Shown piece by piece: positions 41,465 to 49,658 of a DNA stretch of 57,031 bases. The DNA comes from an uncultured bacterium (GTDB lineage: Bacteria > Bacillota > Clostridia > Lachnospirales > Lachnospiraceae). The notes beneath the pieces are model-generated. The model did no database searches and was not told where the DNA came from. It saw nothing but the letters and a program-made list of their open reading frames with translations. Position 1 is the stretch's first letter. Each line of letters opens with the position of its first letter. The stretch spans positions 1 through 57,031 of the forward strand of contig CANRWP010000018.1 in NCBI GenBank assembly GCA_947643595.1, in the 5' to 3' direction. The position numbers were made by a program, and so were the translations under genes.

Positions 41465-41971
41465 ATGAAAAAAATAAAAGCGGTACCTGTTACGAAAGAG
41501 AATTTTGCACCTTATGGAAGATATTTTAATTTTTTTGATATTCCCGCCAGAGTCAGTGAAGATTTCACGGCGTACACAAGCGTTTCAGAACTGGCGGATG
41601 AACCGATGAACCTCGGCATAACGGTATGCAGGGGAGCGGGTCAGTTTACATCGGTTAGTATGGAGCGGCATATGCTGACGGAAGAACCCCAGTTTTGCGG
41701 CGACGGGGCGATGGTTTTGACGGTGGCGGACAGCGATCCGGAAAAATATCCGGAGGCGGAAGATGTAAAAGCGTTTCTCATGAAACCGGGGGATGTCGTG
41801 GTACTTGCAAAAGGAATATGGCATGACGCAAACCATGGGACGGAAGAAGGAAAGGATGTTTTATATTACTTTATGGCGACAAATAAGGAACCGGATAATC
41901 TCCGCGAGATAGAATGGGTAAAGATATCTCCAGAACCGGTTTTGGTGGAAGTAAGAGGTGAAGAAAAATGA
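41465..41971 (+). CDS. AllA (ureidoglycolate lyase)-like cupin, copy 1
   Basis: A 168-residue protein resembling AllA, which splits ureidoglycolate to glyoxylate and urea. Shared features are KAVPVTKENFAPYGRYFNF (AllA-type F-x-x-YG), the SMERHMLTEEPQF segment (AllA ELERH), FLMKPGDVVVLAKGIWHDAN (AllA W-H) and a C-terminal FMATN. Sequence is distant enough that the reaction may differ. It overlaps the next, homologous gene by four bases. In this operon it may act on the non-sugar part of the imported compound; that is inference. Confidence 0.7.
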   Translation: MKKIKAVPVTKENFAPYGRYFNFFDIPARVSEDFTAYTSVSELADEPMNLGITVCRGAGQFTSVSMERHMLTEEPQFCGDGAMVLTVADSDPEKYPEAEDVKAFLMKPGDVVVLAKGIWHDANHGTEEGKDVLYYFMATNKEPDNLREIEWVKISPEPVLVEVRGEEK

Positions 41972-42441
41972 CGATAAAAGCGATACCGCTCACGGAAGAA
42001 AATTTTGCACCCTATGGGAAATATGTAAAGGTGATGGAAGGCGGGGGAAGAACGGGAGAGGGAGGATGGAGAGCCTGGATGAGCGAGGATGTATGCATGG
42101 ACGTTCCTGCGAACATCGGATTTACGCAGGTGGGCGGAATGCCGCTTGTGGTGGATTCCATGGAAGTACACAATCTGACAACGGAATTTCTCGCCTGCGG
42201 CAATAAACCGATCGTGCTTGCCGTGGCAGATTCCGATCCTCACGGAAAGGGCGCCGAAGCATCCGATATCCGGGCCTTTGTCCTGCAGCCGGGAGAATTT
42301 GTCGTGATGGACAAAGGAATATGGCACGACGCCTGCAGAAGCGCCGAGGGAGATGAATGCTATTATTATTTTATGGCACAGAATCTGGAAGTGCCGGAGT
42401 TTGTTCCGATCATAGGAGAAGCTGTCAGGGTGGAATTATAG
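41968..42441 (+). CDS. AllA (ureidoglycolate lyase)-like cupin, copy 2
   Basis: A 157-residue tandem paralogue of the preceding gene, clearly homologous along its length: KAIPLTEENFAPYGKYVKV, PLVVDSMEVHNLTTEFLACG, VLQPGEFVVMDKGIWHDACR and YYFMAQNLE. The ERH of copy 1 becomes EVH here, so metal or substrate contacts may differ and the two products may form a heteromer or act in sequence. Start ATG overlaps the stop of copy 1 (ATGA). Confidence 0.7.
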   Translation: MTIKAIPLTEENFAPYGKYVKVMEGGGRTGEGGWRAWMSEDVCMDVPANIGFTQVGGMPLVVDSMEVHNLTTEFLACGNKPIVLAVADSDPHGKGAEASDIRAFVLQPGEFVVMDKGIWHDACRSAEGDECYYYFMAQNLEVPEFVPIIGEAVRVEL

Positions 42442-42480
42442 GGTCTGGCAGGAAACTGAAAGAAACGAGGAATTATTAGG

Positions 42481-43512
42481 ATGAATCAGAGTAAATACAG
42501 CAAGATTTTGGGGAGCCTGGTCTACTGCGCGCTGGGCGATGCGATGGGAGCGGTCACGGAAAATCTGACGTTTGACCAGATCAGGGAGATGTATAACGGC
42601 GGCCTGCGCGAACTGGCAGAACCCGGCAAAACCGCTTTTGCCTACGGCAACAAGGCGGGACAGATCACGGATGATTTTTCCCAGACCTATCTTCTGACGG
42701 AGGAAATCATCAAAAATAACGGAGTGATAGATCCGGAGTGTGTGGAGAATATGCTGATCCGCTGGTCGGGCATCCCGAGGTATTTCAATCGGTTTGCGGG
42801 ACCAACCACCCGGAGCGCTATCGACGTACTGAAAGCGAAGAAGGAGGGCAGGGATTATAGGCCGGAAGGAGTGATCGACTATGCCAGACAGGCCACAAAC
42901 GGCAGCGCGATGAAGATATCTCCGGCGGGGTTCTTTAACCCATGCGATGTCGATAAAGCGATCGAGGATGCCGTGCGCATCACACAGGTGACTCATGATA
43001 ACCATCTGTCCATCTCGGGAGCCTGCGCGGTGGCTGCGGCGATCAGCAGTGCGTTCGAGGAGGACGCCACATTGTACAGCGTTATGCAGGCGGGAATTTA
43101 CGGCGCAAAGCGCGGGGAGGAGATAGGGAAGGAAAGATCCAGGGTCGTAGGAGGTCCCAGCGTGGTGACAAGAATGGATTATGCGATCTCCGTTGCCTTA
43201 AGTTCCGTCACGAAAGAAGAAAAATTGAGGCAGATCTATGAGATCGTAGGGACAGGACTTCACATATCGGAAGCCGTTCCGGCGGCCTTCGGCATCATGA
43301 TGATCTGTGAGGGGAATGCTTGGGACAGTGTCTGTGAAGCGGTGAATGTGGGCTATGATACGGATACGGTGGCGGCGATAACCGGTTCTGTTGTGGGAGC
43401 GCTGGAAGGCGCGGAGAAAGCGGATCCCGCTCTGATCCATGTCATGGATCGGGAAAATGATATCCGGATAGAGGAACTGGCGAGGAAAGCGGCGGAGTGC
43501 CTCGGCGATTAA
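42481..43512 (+). CDS. ADP-ribosylglycohydrolase family protein (ARH2), catalytic motifs intact
   Basis: The 343-residue second ARH of the operon. It begins GSLVYCALGDAMGAVTENLT and keeps T63-D64-D65 (QITDDFSQTYLL) and D293-T294-D295-T296 (GYDTDTVAAITG). The shared FAGPTTRSAIDVL, ATNGSAMKISPAGFFNP and THDNHLSISGACAVAAAIS segments show a common origin with ARH1. Two active-looking ARHs in one operon suggest two related bonds or substrates (for example alpha and beta, or N- and O-linked). It is the last gene before a terminator. Confidence 0.9.
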   Translation: MNQSKYSKILGSLVYCALGDAMGAVTENLTFDQIREMYNGGLRELAEPGKTAFAYGNKAGQITDDFSQTYLLTEEIIKNNGVIDPECVENMLIRWSGIPRYFNRFAGPTTRSAIDVLKAKKEGRDYRPEGVIDYARQATNGSAMKISPAGFFNPCDVDKAIEDAVRITQVTHDNHLSISGACAVAAAISSAFEEDATLYSVMQAGIYGAKRGEEIGKERSRVVGGPSVVTRMDYAISVALSSVTKEEKLRQIYEIVGTGLHISEAVPAAFGIMMICEGNAWDSVCEAVNVGYDTDTVAAITGSVVGALEGAEKADPALIHVMDRENDIRIEELARKAAECLGD

Positions 43513-43527
43513 CAAAATATTTTTACT

Positions 43528-43556
43528 AAGCCTCCTGTCTTAAAAACCGGAGGCTT
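43528..43556 (+). terminator. Hairpin at the end of the ARH operon
   Basis: aagcctcc (43528-43535) pairs perfectly with ggaggctt (43549-43556). Followed by a broken T-rich stretch (tgctggctttt), so termination strength is uncertain. Confidence 0.65.
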
Positions 43557-43604
43557 TGCTGGCTTTTGCACCAAAAATTTATTACTTTTTGCATAATCTG
43601 ACGG

Positions 43605-43678
43605 TTGAATAAGTCGGACAAATATATTATGATAATCTGTAATACAATTTTCTTAAAGAGATTGTATTACAGTTTTTT
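43605..43678 (+). promoter_or_regulatory. Promoter followed by a perfect 12-bp inverted repeat with T run
   Basis: TTGAAT (43605-43610), a 17-base spacer and TATGAT (43628-43633) precede ctgtaatacaat (43637-43648), which is exactly inverted at 43661-43672 and followed by six T. The repeat starts at the predicted transcription start, so it can be an operator or a very early attenuator for the gene at 43711. Confidence 0.6.
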
Positions 43679-43710
43679 CATATTTTATTACAGATGATTG
43701 GAGGTGGCGT

Positions 43711-44208
43711 ATGAGTGAATCTTATGTAGAATGCCTTGTGAAACATAAGACGCCGACGGTAAAAGTATTTTTGAGAATATTTTTTACCGTGTTGACTGTG
43801 TTGTTTGTTCTGCTCTTTTTTATAGCAGGCATTCCGGCAATAATCATGGCGATGGTGAGCGGTGTACTGAGCTATTTCATGTCGCTGGAGTGCAATGTGG
43901 AGTATGAGTATCTCTATGTGGACAGGGAGATCAGCATCGATAAGATCAGCGGGCAGAAGAGAAGAAAGACAATAGAAAAATTGAATACGGAAAAGATTGA
44001 AATTCTGGCACCCGTGAAATCATGGCATCTGGACGAATACAAAAACAGGGAGCTGAAACAGAAGGATTACAGTATCGGTTACGAGGCGCAGCCGGATCAA
44101 AGATATGTGCTGATCTATAATAATGAAGCAAGAGTGCTGCTCTCACCAAATTCTGCTTTTGTAGCTGCTGTTAAAAGTGTTGCCCCCAGAAAAGTGTTTA
44201 CGGACTGA
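43711..44208 (+). CDS. Conserved-looking small membrane protein of unknown function
   Basis: A 165-residue protein with two adjacent membrane helices (about residues 22-65: FFTVLTVLFVLLFFIAGIP and IIMAMVSGVLSYFM) and a cytoplasmic domain of about 100 residues with YEYLYVDREISIDKISGQKR and KIEILAPVKSW. It may belong to the DUF6106 group seen in Lachnospiraceae, but I am not sure. RBS GGAGGTGG precedes ATG 43711. The long AT-rich leader with an inverted repeat suggests regulated expression. No function can be assigned. Confidence 0.75.
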   Translation: MSESYVECLVKHKTPTVKVFLRIFFTVLTVLFVLLFFIAGIPAIIMAMVSGVLSYFMSLECNVEYEYLYVDREISIDKISGQKRRKTIEKLNTEKIEILAPVKSWHLDEYKNRELKQKDYSIGYEAQPDQRYVLIYNNEARVLLSPNSAFVAAVKSVAPRKVFTD

Positions 44209-44239
44209 CGGGATTTTTTTATATTTTACGAAACTATAA

Positions 44240-45748
<1,509 letters not shown>

Positions 45749-45755
45749 GCCATGC

Positions 45756-45890
45756 ATTAGTGCAGATAAACAGACCGTGACAGCTTGCTGGCTAAGGTCT
45801 GATTACCTGTACTGATATAGGGCGAAGCCCGCCATGAAATAAATCGGCCGGGACATGCAGATGTATGAAGGGAGTGAACGGCCGATTTAT
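45756..45890 (+). repeat. Structured spacer between guaB and purO with stacked hairpins
   Basis: Hairpin A: 45756-45776 with 45796-45816 (17 Watson-Crick and 2 G-U of 21). Hairpin B: gggc/gccc (45820-45823 with 45827-45830). Hairpin C: ataaatcggccg (45839-45850) with its exact complement at 45879-45890. None is followed by a T run. The region may be an RNA structure, a processing site or paired terminators. Confidence 0.6.
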
Positions 45891-45961
45891 GAATGGACAC
45901 GGCTCATGACGCGGCGAATTGAGAAGTTTCCCGTCAAAACTGAATTCAGGAGAACAACATT

Positions 45962-46678
45962 ATGGAAATAAAATCTTTGCAGAGAGAACTGCAGAACAAC
46001 GCATACCCGGGCCGCGGCATTGTGATAGGAAGGACGCCTGACGGAAAGTACGCGGTAACAGCCTATTTTATCATGGGCAGAAGCGTGAACAGCCGCAACC
46101 GGATTTTTGTGGAGGAGGGCGAAGGGATCCGCACGGAGGCCTTTGATCCGTCCCAATTGAGCGATCCGAGCCTGATCATCTATGCGCCTGTGCGGGTACT
46201 TGGAAGGCGGACGATCGTGACGAACGGCGATCAGACCGACACGATCTATGATGGGCAGACAGCGGGAAAAAGCTTTGAGGAAACACTGGCGGCGAGGAAG
46301 TTTGAGCCCGACGCGCCAAACTATACGCCGAGGATATCGGGGATTATGGAATTGGCGGAGGGAGCGTTTTCCTATAAAATGTCGATTCTGAAAAGCGCGG
46401 ACGGCGATCCTTCCTGTTGCTGCAGGTATACTTTTTCCTATGATAAGCCGCTTGCAGGAGAGGGGCGCTTTATCCATACCTATCAGCAGGATGGGAATCC
46501 TCTGCCGGGTTTTGAGGGGGAGCCGACTCGGATCGCCCTTGGGGATGAAGATATCGACAGCTTTGCGAAAGGGATCTGGGAGAGCCTGGACGAGGAGAAT
46601 AAGGTATCTCTGTTTGTGCGCTATATCGAGATCGAAACCGGAAGATATGAGAGCCGGATCATAAACAAAAATGTTTGA
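45962..46678 (+). CDS. purO: PurO-type IMP cyclohydrolase
   Basis: The 238-residue protein resembles the archaeal-type IMP cyclohydrolase (PurO, PF07826), which closes FAICAR to IMP. Recognisable segments are LQNNAYPGRGIVIGRTPDGK, AYFIMGRSVNSRNRIF, YAPVRVLGRRTIVTNGDQTD and the central DAPNYTPRISGIMEL. It lies directly before a gene for the AICAR formyltransferase half of PurH, so together they replace bifunctional PurH, and guaB upstream consumes the IMP made. Stop codon overlaps no gene; the next ATG is 22 bases on. Confidence 0.88.
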   Translation: MEIKSLQRELQNNAYPGRGIVIGRTPDGKYAVTAYFIMGRSVNSRNRIFVEEGEGIRTEAFDPSQLSDPSLIIYAPVRVLGRRTIVTNGDQTDTIYDGQTAGKSFEETLAARKFEPDAPNYTPRISGIMELAEGAFSYKMSILKSADGDPSCCCRYTFSYDKPLAGEGRFIHTYQQDGNPLPGFEGEPTRIALGDEDIDSFAKGIWESLDEENKVSLFVRYIEIETGRYESRIINKNV

Positions 46679-46700
46679 CAATAAAAACAGGGGAAAGAAT

Positions 46701-47879
46701 ATGAATGAATTAGAGTTAAAATACGGCTGCAATCCGAATCAGAAGCCGTCCCGCATCTATATGGAGAACGGCAGGGCGCTTCCCATCGAAGTGCTGAACG
46801 GCAGACCGGGGTACATCAATCTGTTAGATGCCTTCAACGGCTGGCAGCTCGTGCGGGAATTGAAGGAAGCTACAGGGCTTCCGGCGGCCACATCCTTTAA
46901 ACATGTATCGCCCGCGGGAGCTGCAGTGGGGCTTCCGTTGTCTGAGCTGGATAAAAAAATATACTGGGTGGATGAAAATGCACCGTTGACGCCGTTAGCC
47001 TGCGCCTACGCCAGAGCCAGAGGGGCGGATCGAATGTCCTCCTTCGGGGATTTTATCGCGCTGTCGGATGTCTGTGACAGGGAGACAGCACTGCTTGTCA
47101 AGAGGGAGGTGTCGGATGGCATCATTGCGCCGGGATATGAGCCGGAAGCTCTGGAGATACTGAAAGCAAAGAAAAAGGGCGGCTACAATGTGATTCAGAT
47201 AGACCCGGCGTATGTGCCGGAAAAGCTGGAGTGTAAGCAGGTGTTTGGCGTGACCTTTGAGCAGGGCAGGAACGATCTGAAAGTGGACGAGGCGCTGTTT
47301 CAAAATATTGTGACGGAAAATAAGGAACTGCCCAGGGAAGCCGTGATCGACCTGATCATATCCATGATCACTCTGAAATACACCCAGAGCAATTCTGTCT
47401 GCTACGCGAAAGGCGGGCAGGCGATCGGGATCGGCGCGGGGCAGCAGTCCAGGATCCACTGTACGAGGCTTGCCGGGACAAAGGCGGACAACTGGTACCT
47501 GCGGCAGGCGCCCCAGGTGTTGGAACTTTCCTTCGTGGATGGTATCGGCAGGGCGGACAGGGACAATTCCATCGACCTGTATATCGGCAACGAGTACGAG
47601 GACATTTTGACAGAAGGGACATGGCAGAAGTTCTTTAAGGAGAAACCGCCCGTCTTTGCGCGGGAGGAGAAGGAGGCGTGGCTTGCCGGCAATACGGATG
47701 TGGCGCTGGGATCTGACGCGTTCTTTCCGTTCGGGGATAATATCGAGCGGGCGCACAAGAGCGGCGTGAAGTACGTGGCGGAACCGGGCGGATCGATCCG
47801 GGACGACAATGTGATCGAGACCTGCGACAAGTACGGGATGGTGATGTGCTTCACAGGGATCCGGCTGTTCCACCACTAA
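46701..47879 (+). CDS. purH: Stand-alone AICAR formyltransferase (PurH C-terminal half)
   Basis: The 392-residue protein contains the AICAR transformylase domain only: [37 protein letters not shown] (the KH catalytic pair), [32 protein letters not shown] and [20 protein letters not shown]. The IMP cyclohydrolase (MGS-like) domain normally fused at the N terminus is missing and is supplied by the upstream PurO-type gene. Start ATG 46701 follows AGGGGAAAG; an ATG at 46671 overlaps purO. Confidence 0.92.
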   Translation: MNELELKYGCNPNQKPSRIYMENGRALPIEVLNGRPGYINLLDAFNGWQLVRELKEATGLPAATSFKHVSPAGAAVGLPLSELDKKIYWVDENAPLTPLACAYARARGADRMSSFGDFIALSDVCDRETALLVKREVSDGIIAPGYEPEALEILKAKKKGGYNVIQIDPAYVPEKLECKQVFGVTFEQGRNDLKVDEALFQNIVTENKELPREAVIDLIISMITLKYTQSNSVCYAKGGQAIGIGAGQQSRIHCTRLAGTKADNWYLRQAPQVLELSFVDGIGRADRDNSIDLYIGNEYEDILTEGTWQKFFKEKPPVFAREEKEAWLAGNTDVALGSDAFFPFGDNIERAHKSGVKYVAEPGGSIRDDNVIETCDKYGMVMCFTGIRLFHH

Positions 47880-47907
47880 TATAGATTATCACGGGAGATG
47901 TTGTTAT

Positions 47908-49575
47908 ATGGCTGAGGAAGTTATTTCAAGAAATTTTATCGAGCAGGAGATTGACAAAGATCTGGCGGAGGGAGTGTACGATCATGTCTGTACCAGATTT
48001 CCGCCGGAACCGAACGGGTATCTGCATATCGGACACGCGAAGAGCATTCTGTTAAACTACGGGCTGTCCAGACAGTACGGCGGGAAGTTTAACCTGCGGT
48101 TTGACGACACGAATCCGACGAAGGAGAAGACGGAGTTTGTGGAGTCCATCATCGAGGATGTAAAGTGGCTGGGGGCGGACTATGAGGACAGGCTGTTTTT
48201 TGCCTCCAACTATTTTGAGAAGATGTACGAGGGAGCAGTGAAGCTGATCCGAAAGGGAAAGGCCTACGTGTCGGATCTGACGGCGGAGCAGATGCGGGAG
48301 TACCGCGGAACCCTGACGGAGGCGGGGAAGGAGGATCCCAGCAGGAACCGCAGCGTGGAAGAGAATCTGACCCTCTTTGAGGCGATGAAGAACGGGGAGT
48401 TTCAGGACGGTGAGAAGACGCTGAGGGCGAAGATCGACATGGCCTCCCCGAATATGAATATGCGGGATCCGATCATCTACCGGGTGGCGCACATGTCCCA
48501 CCACAATACGGGGGATAAGTGGTGCATCTATCCGATGTACGACTATGCCCATCCCATCGAGGACGCTGAGGAGGGCGTGACGCACTCCATCTGTACGTTG
48601 GAGTTTGAGGATCACAGGCCGCTCTACGACTGGGTGCTCAGGGAGCTGGAGTACGAGGAGCCGCCGAGACAGATCGAGTTTGCCAAGATGTACCTGACCA
48701 ATGTGGTGACGGGAAAGAGATATATCAAGAAGCTGGTGGAGGAAGGTATTGTGGACGGCTGGGATGATCCGAGGTTAGTGTCCATCGCCGCCCTGAGGAG
48801 ACGGGGATTCACACCGGAGTCGATCAGACGTTTTGTGGACTTATGCGGCGTCTCCAAGGCTCACTCGTCCGCGGAATACTCCATGCTGGAATACTGCATC
48901 AGGGAGGATCTGAAGCTGAAGAAGCCGCGGATGATGGCGATCCTGGATCCGGTAAAGCTGATCATCGACAACTACCCGGAGGGGCAGACGGAAGAGCTGG
49001 AAGTGGCAAATAATCTGGAGAATCCGGAGCTCGGCAGCAGGAAGGTTCCCTTCGGAAGAGAGCTTTACATCGAGAGGGATGATTTTATGGAGGAGCCGCC
49101 GAGAAAGTATTTCAGGATGTTCCCGGGGAATGAAGTGCGGCTGATGCACGCATACTTTGTAAAGTGTACGGGATGTGAGAAGGATGAAAACGGCAATGTC
49201 ACCGTGGTGCATGGAACTTACGATCCGGCAAGCAAAGGCGGCAACAGCCCGGACGGCAGGAAAGTGAAGGGGACGATCCACTGGGTGAACGCGGAGACGG
49301 CGGCGCAGGCGGAAGTGCGGCTGTATGAGAATATTGTGGATGAGGAGAAGGGCGTGTACAACGAGGACGGTTCCCTGAATCTGAACCCAAATTCACTGAC
49401 CGTGTTAAAGAAGTGTTATATGGAGCCGGCGCTGGAGGAGGCCGCGGTATCCGAGAGCTTCCAGTTTGTCAGACAGGGGTTCTTCTGTGTGGACAGCAGG
49501 GATTCCGAGCCGGGAAAGCCGGTATTTAACAGAATTGTATCGCTGAAAAGTTCATTTGTGCTGCCAAAAGGGTGA
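47908..49575 (+). CDS. glnS: Glutaminyl-tRNA synthetase
   Basis: A 555-residue class I synthetase. HIGH appears in [20 protein letters not shown] and the KMSKS-like site in the SKRKL position is seen as [22 protein letters not shown] region; the domain order (catalytic fold, then C-terminal beta-barrel anticodon-binding domain with [20 protein letters not shown]) matches GlnS rather than a discriminating Glu[20 protein letters not shown] is specific to the GlnS/GluRS family. GlnS in a Gram-positive with GatCAB is usually explained by lateral transfer. It is placed after the purine genes. Confidence 0.95.
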   Translation: MAEEVISRNFIEQEIDKDLAEGVYDHVCTRFPPEPNGYLHIGHAKSILLNYGLSRQYGGKFNLRFDDTNPTKEKTEFVESIIEDVKWLGADYEDRLFFASNYFEKMYEGAVKLIRKGKAYVSDLTAEQMREYRGTLTEAGKEDPSRNRSVEENLTLFEAMKNGEFQDGEKTLRAKIDMASPNMNMRDPIIYRVAHMSHHNTGDKWCIYPMYDYAHPIEDAEEGVTHSICTLEFEDHRPLYDWVLRELEYEEPPRQIEFAKMYLTNVVTGKRYIKKLVEEGIVDGWDDPRLVSIAALRRRGFTPESIRRFVDLCGVSKAHSSAEYSMLEYCIREDLKLKKPRMMAILDPVKLIIDNYPEGQTEELEVANNLENPELGSRKVPFGRELYIERDDFMEEPPRKYFRMFPGNEVRLMHAYFVKCTGCEKDENGNVTVVHGTYDPASKGGNSPDGRKVKGTIHWVNAETAAQAEVRLYENIVDEEKGVYNEDGSLNLNPNSLTVLKKCYMEPALEEAAVSESFQFVRQGFFCVDSRDSEPGKPVFNRIVSLKSSFVLPKG

Positions 49576-49658
49576 CAGGATAGCCCATGAGGGCGTATGA
49601 TGTAATAACCATGTCTGGAAATAAGCAGTTTCGGTAGTTATTGGATGGAGAGATTTAA

